Positions 1 to 5,014 of a stretch of DNA of 5,014 bases are shown one piece after another. A program made the position numbers and the translations under genes. Location of the stretch: positions 893 through 5,906 of the forward strand of contig DCAK01000109.1 in assembly GCA_002311925.1 (NCBI GenBank), in the 5' to 3' direction. Below the pieces are notes generated by a model. It had not been told where the DNA came from, searched no databases, and was given only the letters and a program-made list of their open reading frames with translations. Numbering within the stretch: the stretch's first letter is position 1; the number at the start of each line of letters is the position of its first letter. The stretch comes from Planctomycetes bacterium UBA1135 (GTDB lineage: Bacteria; Planctomycetota; UBA1135).

Positions 1-135
1 GGACTTGGCCCCTCCGGGCGCTTCGCCGTTGTGTCTCTTCAACCGTTCTCTCGGGTCGGTGGAACAGCCGACGTAGGTCCTTCCGGAGGAAGGAGAAAGC
101 AGGAGGTAGACCTTCCAGGTAGCGAGGCCGCCTAC
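1..135 (-). CDS. GIY-YIG nuclease-family protein, N-terminal part (runs off left edge; start unclear)
   Basis: Read on the minus strand, bases 120 to 1 give TWKVYLLLSPSSGRTYVGCS followed by TDPRERLKRHNGEAPGGAKS. This is the opening of a small GIY-YIG domain of the YhbQ/SLX1-like type. VYL stands in for GIY, YVG for YIG, and the helix with the conserved Arg and the HNG...GGAK stretch follows at the expected distance. Family members of this type are usually around 80-110 residues and are structure-specific or uncharacterised DNA nucleases in the cytoplasm. About 40 codons are visible and the rest lies beyond base 1. The frame is closed upstream by TGA at 147-145, and no ATG, GTG or TTG lies in frame between that stop and the VYL motif, so 135 is only the upstream limit of interest. 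It follows the stop of the secreted-protein gene with no gap. It may use a rare start, be a pseudogene with a lost start, or reflect a sequence error. Domain recognition is fairly sure; the start is not. Confidence 0.68.
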
Positions 136-980
136 TGGACGACCTCAACCAGAGAGTTGGTAAGAGTCACACCTGACCCGGTAACGACGCCAGCCTGGGT
201 GTAGACAGTGAGGCCGGTGATACCAGGAGGAACAAATACGAGGATATTCGCATTTCCGTCAGAACCAGCCGTAACACCAGGCAATTGACTGATAGGTGGG
301 CTCATATCGACGCTCCCGAAAGGAGTCGAAGTGGGGCCGGGTCCGGTCACGGAGTAAGCAACAATCACTTGGTTGCCCGCCCCAGCGCCTTCAACTACCA
401 AGCTGGCCATCCCTCCGGCGACAAGGCCCGCGATTGAGTAATCGCCACCGCCGCCACCGCCGCCGCCGCCACTTCCATCTTCAACAAGAATATTGTCAAT
501 TGACCATTCGTTGGCGTAGTCGCCCTGGAAACGCCATCTCAATTGGACCCCAGAAGATCCGTCATAGGCGCCCAAGCCAATATCCTCAGTGTTGTATCCG
601 CCAGAGGCACTAGAACCTTGGGACCAGATTTCCGACCAGCTTCCGCCTCCGTTGGTGCTGACTTCGACGCCGTTGCGGTATGTCCAGGACGGGTAAACGT
701 TGTTTTGGTCGAAGACCAAGTGCATCCCCGTCAACCCGGTCATGTCAAGACCGCCCGTTGTAAGAGAATTGTCGTTCCACCCCGTGTAATCATCATGGCG
801 GGCCTGGTCGTAATACGGCTCCCAGCCGGAACTGTTGCCGTTGTTGTCCTCGGACCAACCAGAGGGAGGGACCTGACCAGCATTGAAGTCCTCAGACAAT
901 ACGACACCTTGGCCAAAAACCGGGGACGCGAAAAGGGAAAGGGAAAGAAGGGGGAGGATGGATTTCATTGGGGTAGGCAT
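132..980 (-). CDS. Secreted protein: jelly-roll (MAM / choice-of-anchor J-like) domain, poly-Gly linker, planctomycete-type C-terminal domain
   Basis: The 282-residue product begins with a Sec signal peptide (MPTPMKSILPLLSLSLFASP, then VFG|QG), cleaved near residue 23. Residues about 27-166 form one beta-rich domain. It starts with LSEDFNAGQVPPSGW, has a central NGVEVSTNGGGSWSEIW and ends with NEWSIDNILVEDG, the pattern of concanavalin-like jelly-roll domains of the MAM or choice-of-anchor J type, which often bind carbohydrate or mediate adhesion. Nine consecutive glycines (171-179) link it to a roughly 100-residue C-terminal domain with AYSVTGPGPTSTPFG, DMSPPISQLP and FVPPGITG motifs. I recognise this domain as recurrent at the ends of exported planctomycete proteins, with unknown function. 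The start at 980 is preferred because AAAGG lies 7 bases upstream; the in-frame ATG at 968 has no such site. The open frame extends further upstream to 1376, but that part is low-complexity and crosses the promoter region. No catalytic motif is visible. An extracellular structural or binding role is inferred. Confidence 0.85.
   Translation of the reverse strand: MPTPMKSILPLLSLSLFASPVFGQGVVLSEDFNAGQVPPSGWSEDNNGNSSGWEPYYDQARHDDYTGWNDNSLTTGGLDMTGLTGMHLVFDQNNVYPSWTYRNGVEVSTNGGGSWSEIWSQGSSASGGYNTEDIGLGAYDGSSGVQLRWRFQGDYANEWSIDNILVEDGSGGGGGGGGGDYSIAGLVAGGMASLVVEGAGAGNQVIVAYSVTGPGPTSTPFGSVDMSPPISQLPGVTAGSDGNANILVFVPPGITGLTVYTQAGVVTGSGVTLTNSLVEVVQ
444..470 (-). repeat. Gly-codon triplet repeat (9 x GGN) in the linker
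   Basis: The minus strand reads nine consecutive glycine codons, seven GGC and two GGT, encoding residues 171-179 of the secreted protein. The tract is a flexible linker between the jelly-roll domain and the C-terminal domain. A near-pure trinucleotide run can gain or lose units by slippage without shifting the frame, so the linker length may vary between strains. Confidence 0.9.
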
Positions 981-987
981 TTTTTTG

Positions 988-992
988 CCTTT
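988..992 (-). promoter_or_regulatory. Ribosome binding site deciding the start at 980
   Basis: The minus strand reads AAAGG, then CAAAAAA, then ATG. The 7-base spacing and A-rich spacer are favourable. The second in-frame ATG (968) is preceded by CCTACCCCA and has nothing comparable, so this site favours the upstream start. Confidence 0.5.
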
Positions 993-999
993 GCTCCAC

Positions 1000-1028
1000 T
1001 CTATCACGCGGAGACCAGACTGGGTCAA
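1000..1028 (-). promoter_or_regulatory. Candidate sigma70-type promoter for the secreted-protein gene
   Basis: On the minus strand, TTGACC (1028-1023, five of six matches to TTGACA) is followed after exactly 17 bases by GATAGA (1005-1000, three of six matches to TATAAT). A start about 7 bases downstream would give a very short leader that still contains AAAGG (992-988), 7 bases before the ATG at 980. Position and spacing are good but the -10 is weak. It is a pattern match only. Confidence 0.33.
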
Positions 1029-1140
1029 TTCATCAACATGAAGCACCTTTTCCCCTCCATTCGTGTTGTAGGATGGACTTGTGGGTGGGTGCATCAGCAT
1101 CCCCTGTCTCCTTCCAACCTCCCCCCTCCCCTTCATCAAA
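1029..1140. other. Divergent intergenic region with pyrimidine-rich leader
   Basis: This stretch separates the minus-strand secreted-protein gene from the plus-strand redox genes and should carry the promoter of the latter. I find no convincing -35/-10 pair on the plus strand; TAGGAT at 1069-1074 is -10-like but has no matching -35. Bases 1101-1134 are strongly pyrimidine-rich, with only three purines in 34 and an uninterrupted pyrimidine run from 1118 to 1134. No Shine-Dalgarno sequence precedes the ATG at 1141. No RNA gene or terminator hairpin was recognised here. Confidence 0.5.
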
Positions 1141-2784
1141 ATGCTTCGGATTCCTGTCCTTCTCCTTTTCGCCTCCCTCATGGGGGGCTCCGGCGACCCC
1201 GTCGCTCCCCTTGCCGCTCCCGACCCAGGGAACGTGGATGGCGACCAGATTCGAATCGAAGTGGTGCCCTTGGGCCCCGACCAAGAAGAGATTGACTCCT
1301 TCATGGATGATCTAAAGGACGGGGCCCTTGCCCCCCTTGCGGGTTCGAATTGGCGTCTTCTCAGATTTCGCTTCACACCCCACGAAAAAGGCGTGCCTGA
1401 AATCGGGACCCCCTTCCGCGCTGAGGGATTCGACTATGACGGAAGTTTCGGTTTCGCGCTGACCGGGGACATGGAGAATCCTGCCGATGTGGTTTTCCAG
1501 ATTCTGGACGGCCAACCCCGCCCCAGTGTGGATGAATTCCTCGCTGCGGTAGAGACAGTTTCCGCCGACCCCGATCTCGGGCCCATGATTCGTTCCGGCG
1601 ATTACCAGCCAGTGCGACCTATGCCTGAACTCTTCTACGACCCTTCCCGCCCGGGTGACCGTGTGATTGGAGTCGGAATTATCCCCCTCAAGGACGGCCT
1701 GGATCCTGTGACCGTCGGAGTGAACTTCAGCTCCAACCTCCTGGTTCACTATGCCCCGGCCTCACCCTACTTCCCACTGGCCTCCTCCGCCTGCAACCCT
1801 CCGCCAAGCGCGGGGGGCAGCGGCGGTGGTTCCGGCTCAGCCTCTGTCACCATCTTCCTTGGCAACACCGAAATTTGGGCCTTCAAAATGACCCGACCAG
1901 CGGCCTCTTCCGGAACATGGGGATCTGGAATCGATTTGGAAGATGTGCGCTTCCGTGGCAAGAACGTCCTTAACCAGGCTCATGTTCCCATCAACTGCGT
2001 CCTCTACGACAACAACGCCTGTGGCCCTTACCGGGATTGGCAAGACGAGGAAAACGCCTTCCAAGCTTCCGGTCGTGACTTGGCAAGCGGAATCCGTCAC
2101 GCTTTCGGTGGTGCTTCCACCGTCCTTGACTCCCAGAACGACAGCGGCAACTTTCACGGAGTCGCTGTTTACCGCGATGGCAATGAAGTCGTCCTCAAAA
2201 GCGAATGCTCGGCGGGTTGGTACCGCTACTGCCCACAGTGGAGGTTCGGTGTGGACGGGACTATCAAGGCTTGGTGGGGCTTCGAGGCCGTGCAGAACTC
2301 CTGCACTTGCCGGGCCCATACCCATCACTGCTACTTCCGGTTTGACTTCAATCTCGGTGACGGCACCAACTCTTTCTACGAATACAACGGTTCCATGGGG
2401 AACTGGACCTCCACTCACCTCGCCACCGAACAGTCTCGTGACCGGAACGCCGCGACTTTCCGCCACTGGCGAGTAACCGACCCTGACTCAGGAGACACTT
2501 ATGCCATCGCTCCTGGCGACTTCTTTGGTCACCATGTCGACGGCGAAGTCGATAGCTACGGCGAAGGAGATACCTGGTTCCTGCAGTACAAAAGCAATCA
2601 AATTGATGACTCTGGCCAAGGCTGGGGAACCGGCCCTCACCTCGACAACTTCATCAACGGAGAAAGCGTGGACAATACAGATGTGGTGATGTGGTACGGC
2701 AATCATTTCCGTCACGACCACAACGACCCGAATTTCAACGCAACCAAAATTGTCGGACCTAGGCTGATACCTTTGGTCTGGTAA
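1141..2784 (+). CDS. Exported copper amine oxidase-family protein (compact, divergent active site)
   Basis: The 547-residue product starts with a signal peptide (MLRIPVLLLFASLMGGSG). Classical members oxidise primary amines to aldehydes with O2, using copper and a topaquinone made from an active-site tyrosine. Residues about 121-151 (DGQPRPSVDEFLAAVETVSA, then DPDLGPMI) resemble the N3 domain pattern in which x-P-x-x-x-x-E-F is followed by xADP. A Gly/Ser linker spans 225-235. In the catalytic part, SAGWYRY with Tyr361 occupies the place of T-x-x-N-Y-[D/E]-Y and is followed by W and DGTIK as in the family. His393-Thr-His395 followed by HCYFRFDFNL matches the H-x-H copper motif. DVVMWYGNHFRHDHND supplies the distal ligand, best candidate His522. 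Asn before the tyrosine is replaced by Trp, and the following acid by Arg. The catalytic base cannot be assigned with confidence; Asp290, Asp299 and Asp302 are candidates. The protein is shorter than the usual 640-730 residues. Start: ATG 1141 gives a clean signal peptide but lacks a ribosome site. GTG 1081, with AGGA 7 bases upstream, would add 20 residues. It leads a tight group with two CxxCH proteins. Confidence 0.8.
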   Translation: MLRIPVLLLFASLMGGSGDPVAPLAAPDPGNVDGDQIRIEVVPLGPDQEEIDSFMDDLKDGALAPLAGSNWRLLRFRFTPHEKGVPEIGTPFRAEGFDYDGSFGFALTGDMENPADVVFQILDGQPRPSVDEFLAAVETVSADPDLGPMIRSGDYQPVRPMPELFYDPSRPGDRVIGVGIIPLKDGLDPVTVGVNFSSNLLVHYAPASPYFPLASSACNPPPSAGGSGGGSGSASVTIFLGNTEIWAFKMTRPAASSGTWGSGIDLEDVRFRGKNVLNQAHVPINCVLYDNNACGPYRDWQDEENAFQASGRDLASGIRHAFGGASTVLDSQNDSGNFHGVAVYRDGNEVVLKSECSAGWYRYCPQWRFGVDGTIKAWWGFEAVQNSCTCRAHTHHCYFRFDFNLGDGTNSFYEYNGSMGNWTSTHLATEQSRDRNAATFRHWRVTDPDSGDTYAIAPGDFFGHHVDGEVDSYGEGDTWFLQYKSNQIDDSGQGWGTGPHLDNFINGESVDNTDVVMWYGNHFRHDHNDPNFNATKIVGPRLIPLVW

Positions 2785-2788
2785 CTCT

Positions 2789-2794
2789 GGGGAG
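2789..2794 (+). promoter_or_regulatory. Ribosome binding site for a TTG start
   Basis: GGGGAG ends 5 bases before TTG at 2800. It falls in the 15-base gap after the oxidase stop codon and supports the unusual TTG start, since no ATG follows until well inside the Reeler-like domain. Confidence 0.6.
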
Positions 2795-2799
2795 TCCCC

Positions 2800-3708
2800 T
2801 TGGGGAGAATCCTTCCTTCCGCCGCCGGTTTTGCTCTTGCAGCAGGATCGGCGGCTCTTCTTTTGTCCGCCTCTTCCTCTTCAGGCCCCGACGTTGGCTA
2901 CGCCGGGGATCCAATCGAATTCAAAAACTGCACGGCTTGCCATGACTCCAATCCCCTGGACAGGGGAAACGGAGAGTTTTCCATCATCGGGGCCCCGTCC
3001 TCCTGGCGCCCGGGCTGGACCTACACCTTTTCAGTGAAAATCATGGATCCCGGCCAGGATCGTTGGGGTTTTCAACTCATTGCCGACGATGGCTACGGCA
3101 ATGCCCTTGGCCATTTCAAGGTGGTGGACCCCTACACCCGCCTGAGAACGGGGAATGGAAGAACCTACATCTCTCAAAAGATGGTTGGGACCTTTTTCGG
3201 ATTCCTTGATGGCCCAATCTCCTGGAGGGTTTCCTGGGAATCCCCTCCCGCGGGCTCCGGAACCGTTCGTTTCTACGCGGCGGGCAACGCGGCTGACAAC
3301 GACCGAACTCCCGATGGAGACTTCATCTACCTCGCGGGTACGACGAGCATTGAAGAAGGATCGGGGGCCTCGAACGTGAGCCTAATAGCTCAACCCCACG
3401 GGGTGGTCCTTCGGGCAGGAGAAACGCTTTCCGTTCCGATTCGGATTCGAAACCATTCCCCCAACCCCGTCGATGTCCAAGTGGCTTCAAGGGTCCTCCT
3501 GCCCTGGGGAAACCCCTGGCCTCCGACGGGCTGGCTAGCTGGCCCTGAGTTCGTTTCTATCCCGGCGTCCGGTTCCGGGGAAAGTTTTTTCCAACATGCC
3601 ATTCCGCCTGGATCTCCACTCTGGACCTTTTCCTACGAGGTCGTCGTGGCCTCACTTTCCGGGACCCTACTGGACACCCTTTCCTTTTCCTTCCTCATCC
3701 GCCCCTGA
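2800..3708 (+). CDS. Exported Reeler / choice-of-anchor V-like protein with one CxxCH motif
   Basis: The 302-residue product opens with a signal peptide (RILPSAAGFALAAGSAALLL, Ser-rich after it). Residues about 33-180 form a Reeler or choice-of-anchor V-type beta-sandwich: GYAGDP, then FKNCTACHDS (CxxCH at 44-48), WRPGWTYTFSVKI, RWGFQLIADD, SWRVSWESPPAGSGTVRFYA, and AGNAADND with a terminal GDFIYLA. Residues about 188-302 (from NVSLIAQPHGVVLRAGETLS) look like a second Ig-like or CARDB-like beta domain with no catalytic motif. In this family the CxxCH is common; it may bind one heme c, or the cysteines may form a disulfide, and sequence alone cannot decide. The start is TTG with GGGGAG 5 bases upstream. 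It sits 15 bases after the oxidase gene and 34 before the multiheme cytochrome, so co-transcription is likely. The role is unknown; an extracellular or periplasmic binding or electron-relay function is inferred from context. Confidence 0.82.
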   Translation: MGRILPSAAGFALAAGSAALLLSASSSSGPDVGYAGDPIEFKNCTACHDSNPLDRGNGEFSIIGAPSSWRPGWTYTFSVKIMDPGQDRWGFQLIADDGYGNALGHFKVVDPYTRLRTGNGRTYISQKMVGTFFGFLDGPISWRVSWESPPAGSGTVRFYAAGNAADNDRTPDGDFIYLAGTTSIEEGSGASNVSLIAQPHGVVLRAGETLSVPIRIRNHSPNPVDVQVASRVLLPWGNPWPPTGWLAGPEFVSIPASGSGESFFQHAIPPGSPLWTFSYEVVVASLSGTLLDTLSFSFLIRP

Positions 3709-3725
3709 TTTTCTGGGTTAGAATT

Positions 3726-3741
3726 GGAAGGGAACCCTTCC
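3726..3741 (+). promoter_or_regulatory. Perfect 16-base palindrome overlapping the ribosome binding site of the cytochrome gene
   Basis: GGAAGGG-AA-CCCTTCC is perfectly self-complementary and ends one base before the ATG at 3743. As RNA it can fold as a six-pair stem with a GAAC loop. The left arm is also the only Shine-Dalgarno-like sequence (GGAAGGG, 10 bases from the ATG), so folding would hide it. TAGAAT at 3719-3724 is a -10-like hexamer without a recognisable -35. The palindrome could be an RNA hairpin tuning translation, a dimeric repressor site, or chance. Confidence 0.45.
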
Positions 3742-3742
3742 G

Positions 3743-5014
3743 ATGAAAACTCTCTCGCTCGCCCCTTCAGTCAGGGCGGTGGCGGCCCTTCTGGCCGCCC
3801 CCGCCGGCATGGTGGGGCTTTTCCTCGCTGCCACCCCCGCTTCCACCGAACGGGATTTTGAACAGCCCGGAAGCCAGCCGCATGCGCTGGTGGACCCCCT
3901 TCTCTCCAGCTTCGACTGCCTTGCCTGCCACGGGGGGTACGACCCCGCGGTGGAACCCTATGCCGATTGGGCGGGCGGAATGATGGCTCAGTCCATGCGC
4001 GACCCGGTCTTCCACGCCGCCATGACCATCGCCGAACAGGACATGCCCTTTTCCGGAGGCATGTGCATCCGCTGCCATTCTCCAGGGGGTTGGATCGAAG
4101 GCCGCAGCACGCCACCGGATGGGAGCGCCCTTACGGGGCATGATTACGACGGAGTGAATTGCCATTCCTGTCATCGCATGGTGGACCCCATCGCCGACGC
4201 TTCCAATCCTGCTTCCGACACCGGCATTCTTGGAGGGCTTGCCATGCCCCCCGACGACGCGCACGGGGGCCAATACATTCTCGACCCTCTGGACCGGAGG
4301 CGCGGTCCCTTCGATTTGGGAGCATCCTTCCCATGGCATGCGTGGGAGGAATCCCCTTTCCATCAGGATTCCCTCCTCTGCGCGACTTGCCACGAAGTGT
4401 CCAACCCAGCCCTCCTGCGGGTGGGAGGGGCCGTCCCCTCTTCCGCGGACACCTACATCCTGGACACATTGGATGCGCCCCATCCAACGCACAACAAGCT
4501 GGACCAGTTTCCCCTGGAGAGGACCTTCAGTGAGTGGGCCATGAGTTCCTTCGCCCAGGCCCCCATCGACATGGGCGGGCGATTCGGGGGAAATCTGACC
4601 TCGGTCAGCAGTTGCCAGGACTGCCACATGCCGGACGCGACAGGCGCCGCGACGCCCCCCGGGTTTAATCCCACCGTCCGCAACGACCTTCCTCTCCACT
4701 CATTCGCCGGCGCCAACACCTGGGTTCCGCGAGCTATCGGGCACCTGGACCAGAGTCTTCTTCTCTACGGAGCAAACGAAGCCTCCCTTCTGGACCCCGC
4801 TCTTTTCGAGGACGCCATCCGAACCAACCAAGACATGCTGGCCAGAGCCTCAGACCTCGACCTCACTCAATCGGTTCACGACCTCGAGGTTCGCATCACA
4901 AATCAAACCGGGCACAAGCTTCCCACTGGGTACCCGGAGGGTCGGAGAATGTGGATTCACGCGCAGTTTTTTGATTCGGTGGGTTTAGTGGTCGGGGAAC
5001 ATGGCGCCTACGAC
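3743..5014 (+). CDS. Exported multiheme cytochrome c, five CxxCH motifs visible (3' end beyond window)
   Basis: An uninterrupted frame of 424 codons runs to the last base without a stop. It begins with a signal peptide (MKTLSLAPSVRAVAALLAAP, then AGMVGLFLAATPAS), with cleavage near residue 34. Five heme c attachment motifs are visible: CLACH 59-63, CIRCH 108-112, CHSCH 140-144, CATCH 213-217 and CQDCHMP 291-297. The stretch between them carries features I associate with a large exported multiheme cytochrome family related to cytochrome c554-type proteins: GVNCHSCHRMVDP, HEVSNP, ERTFSEWAMSSFAQ, HSFAGANTWVP. After the hemes, NQTGHKLPTGYPEGRRMWIH (387-406) marks the start of a beta-rich domain, typically followed by further sequence. 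Such proteins move electrons in the periplasm or at the cell surface. The substrate or partner is not evident. Placement behind the copper oxidase homologue and the CxxCH Reeler-like protein suggests a joint redox pathway. The start is ATG 3743, whose ribosome site lies within a palindrome. Additional hemes beyond the edge cannot be excluded. Confidence 0.88.
   Translation, partial: MKTLSLAPSVRAVAALLAAPAGMVGLFLAATPASTERDFEQPGSQPHALVDPLLSSFDCLACHGGYDPAVEPYADWAGGMMAQSMRDPVFHAAMTIAEQDMPFSGGMCIRCHSPGGWIEGRSTPPDGSALTGHDYDGVNCHSCHRMVDPIADASNPASDTGILGGLAMPPDDAHGGQYILDPLDRRRGPFDLGASFPWHAWEESPFHQDSLLCATCHEVSNPALLRVGGAVPSSADTYILDTLDAPHPTHNKLDQFPLERTFSEWAMSSFAQAPIDMGGRFGGNLTSVSSCQDCHMPDATGAATPPGFNPTVRNDLPLHSFAGANTWVPRAIGHLDQSLLLYGANEASLLDPALFEDAIRTNQDMLARASDLDLTQSVHDLEVRITNQTGHKLPTGYPEGRRMWIHAQFFDSVGLVVGEHGAYD

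Noticed and set aside
1081..1140. GTG start at 1081 for the oxidase homologue
   Set aside because: AGGA is well spaced, but the added 20 residues would push the hydrophobic signal segment away from the N-terminus. ATG 1141 gives a normal signal peptide. Kept as an alternative only.
543..1295. Plus-strand open frame of 250 codons
   Set aside because: It is antisense to the secreted protein and then overlaps the oxidase gene in another frame. Its composition is low-complexity and no domain is visible.
981..1376. Upstream extension of the secreted-protein frame to 1376 on the minus strand
   Set aside because: The extension is Arg/Gly/Ser-rich without domain features, overlaps the oxidase gene on the other strand, and crosses a plausible promoter. 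The signal peptide at 980 with a ribosome site marks the true start.
1837..2466. Minus-strand open frame of 209 codons
   Set aside because: It is antisense to the catalytic region of the oxidase homologue, which carries conserved copper-site motifs; it has no domain of its own.
1943..2476. Plus-strand open frame of 177 codons, Ser/Thr-rich
   Set aside because: It is an alternate frame inside the oxidase gene, without a signal, domain or ribosome site.
2789..2806. GGGGAGTCCCC inverted repeat and repeated GGGGAG near the TTG start as a terminator or operator
   Set aside because: The arms are only four bases with a three-base loop and no T tract follows. The first GGGGAG is adequately explained as the ribosome binding site.
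3767..4699. Long minus-strand open frame (310 codons)
   Set aside because: It lies wholly opposite the multiheme cytochrome gene, whose signal peptide and five CxxCH motifs are unmistakable. The minus-strand product is Gly/Arg/His-rich with no recognisable domain and is a GC-driven shadow.

Overview
The window looks like a chromosomal fragment from a GC-rich bacterium, most likely a Planctomycetota-type lineage. This is inferred from the protein architectures. One secreted protein has a jelly-roll domain, a Gly linker and a small C-terminal domain carrying motifs such as AYSVTGPGP, DMSPP and FVPPG, a type I associate with marine planctomycetes. A Reeler-like protein and a large multiheme cytochrome c follow. 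Shine-Dalgarno use is uneven. No rRNA, tRNA, CRISPR array, IS element or phage gene was found.

Layout. Bases 1-135 (minus) hold the N-terminal part of a GIY-YIG nuclease-family reading frame that leaves the window at base 1 and has no recognisable start codon. Bases 132-980 (minus) encode a 282-residue secreted protein. Bases 981-1140 are a divergent intergenic region with a plausible promoter and ribosome binding site for the minus-strand gene and a pyrimidine-rich leader before the plus-strand genes. On the plus strand come a copper amine oxidase homologue (1141-2784), a Reeler / choice-of-anchor V-like protein with one CxxCH motif (2800-3708) and a multiheme cytochrome c with five CxxCH motifs that is still open at the right edge (3743-5014).

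The three plus-strand genes are closely spaced (15 and 34 bases), share orientation and all encode apparently exported proteins. They look like one transcription unit for redox chemistry outside the cytoplasm. The oxidase homologue keeps the His-x-His plus distal His copper-site pattern. It departs from the classical family in the sequence around the presumed topaquinone tyrosine, in short spacing between active-site motifs, and in a cluster of cysteines around the active site. Together with two downstream CxxCH proteins, this raises the possibility of an oxidase or dehydrogenase-like copper/quinone protein that passes electrons to c-type hemes. That is the most interesting hypothesis here, and it is inference, not demonstrated.
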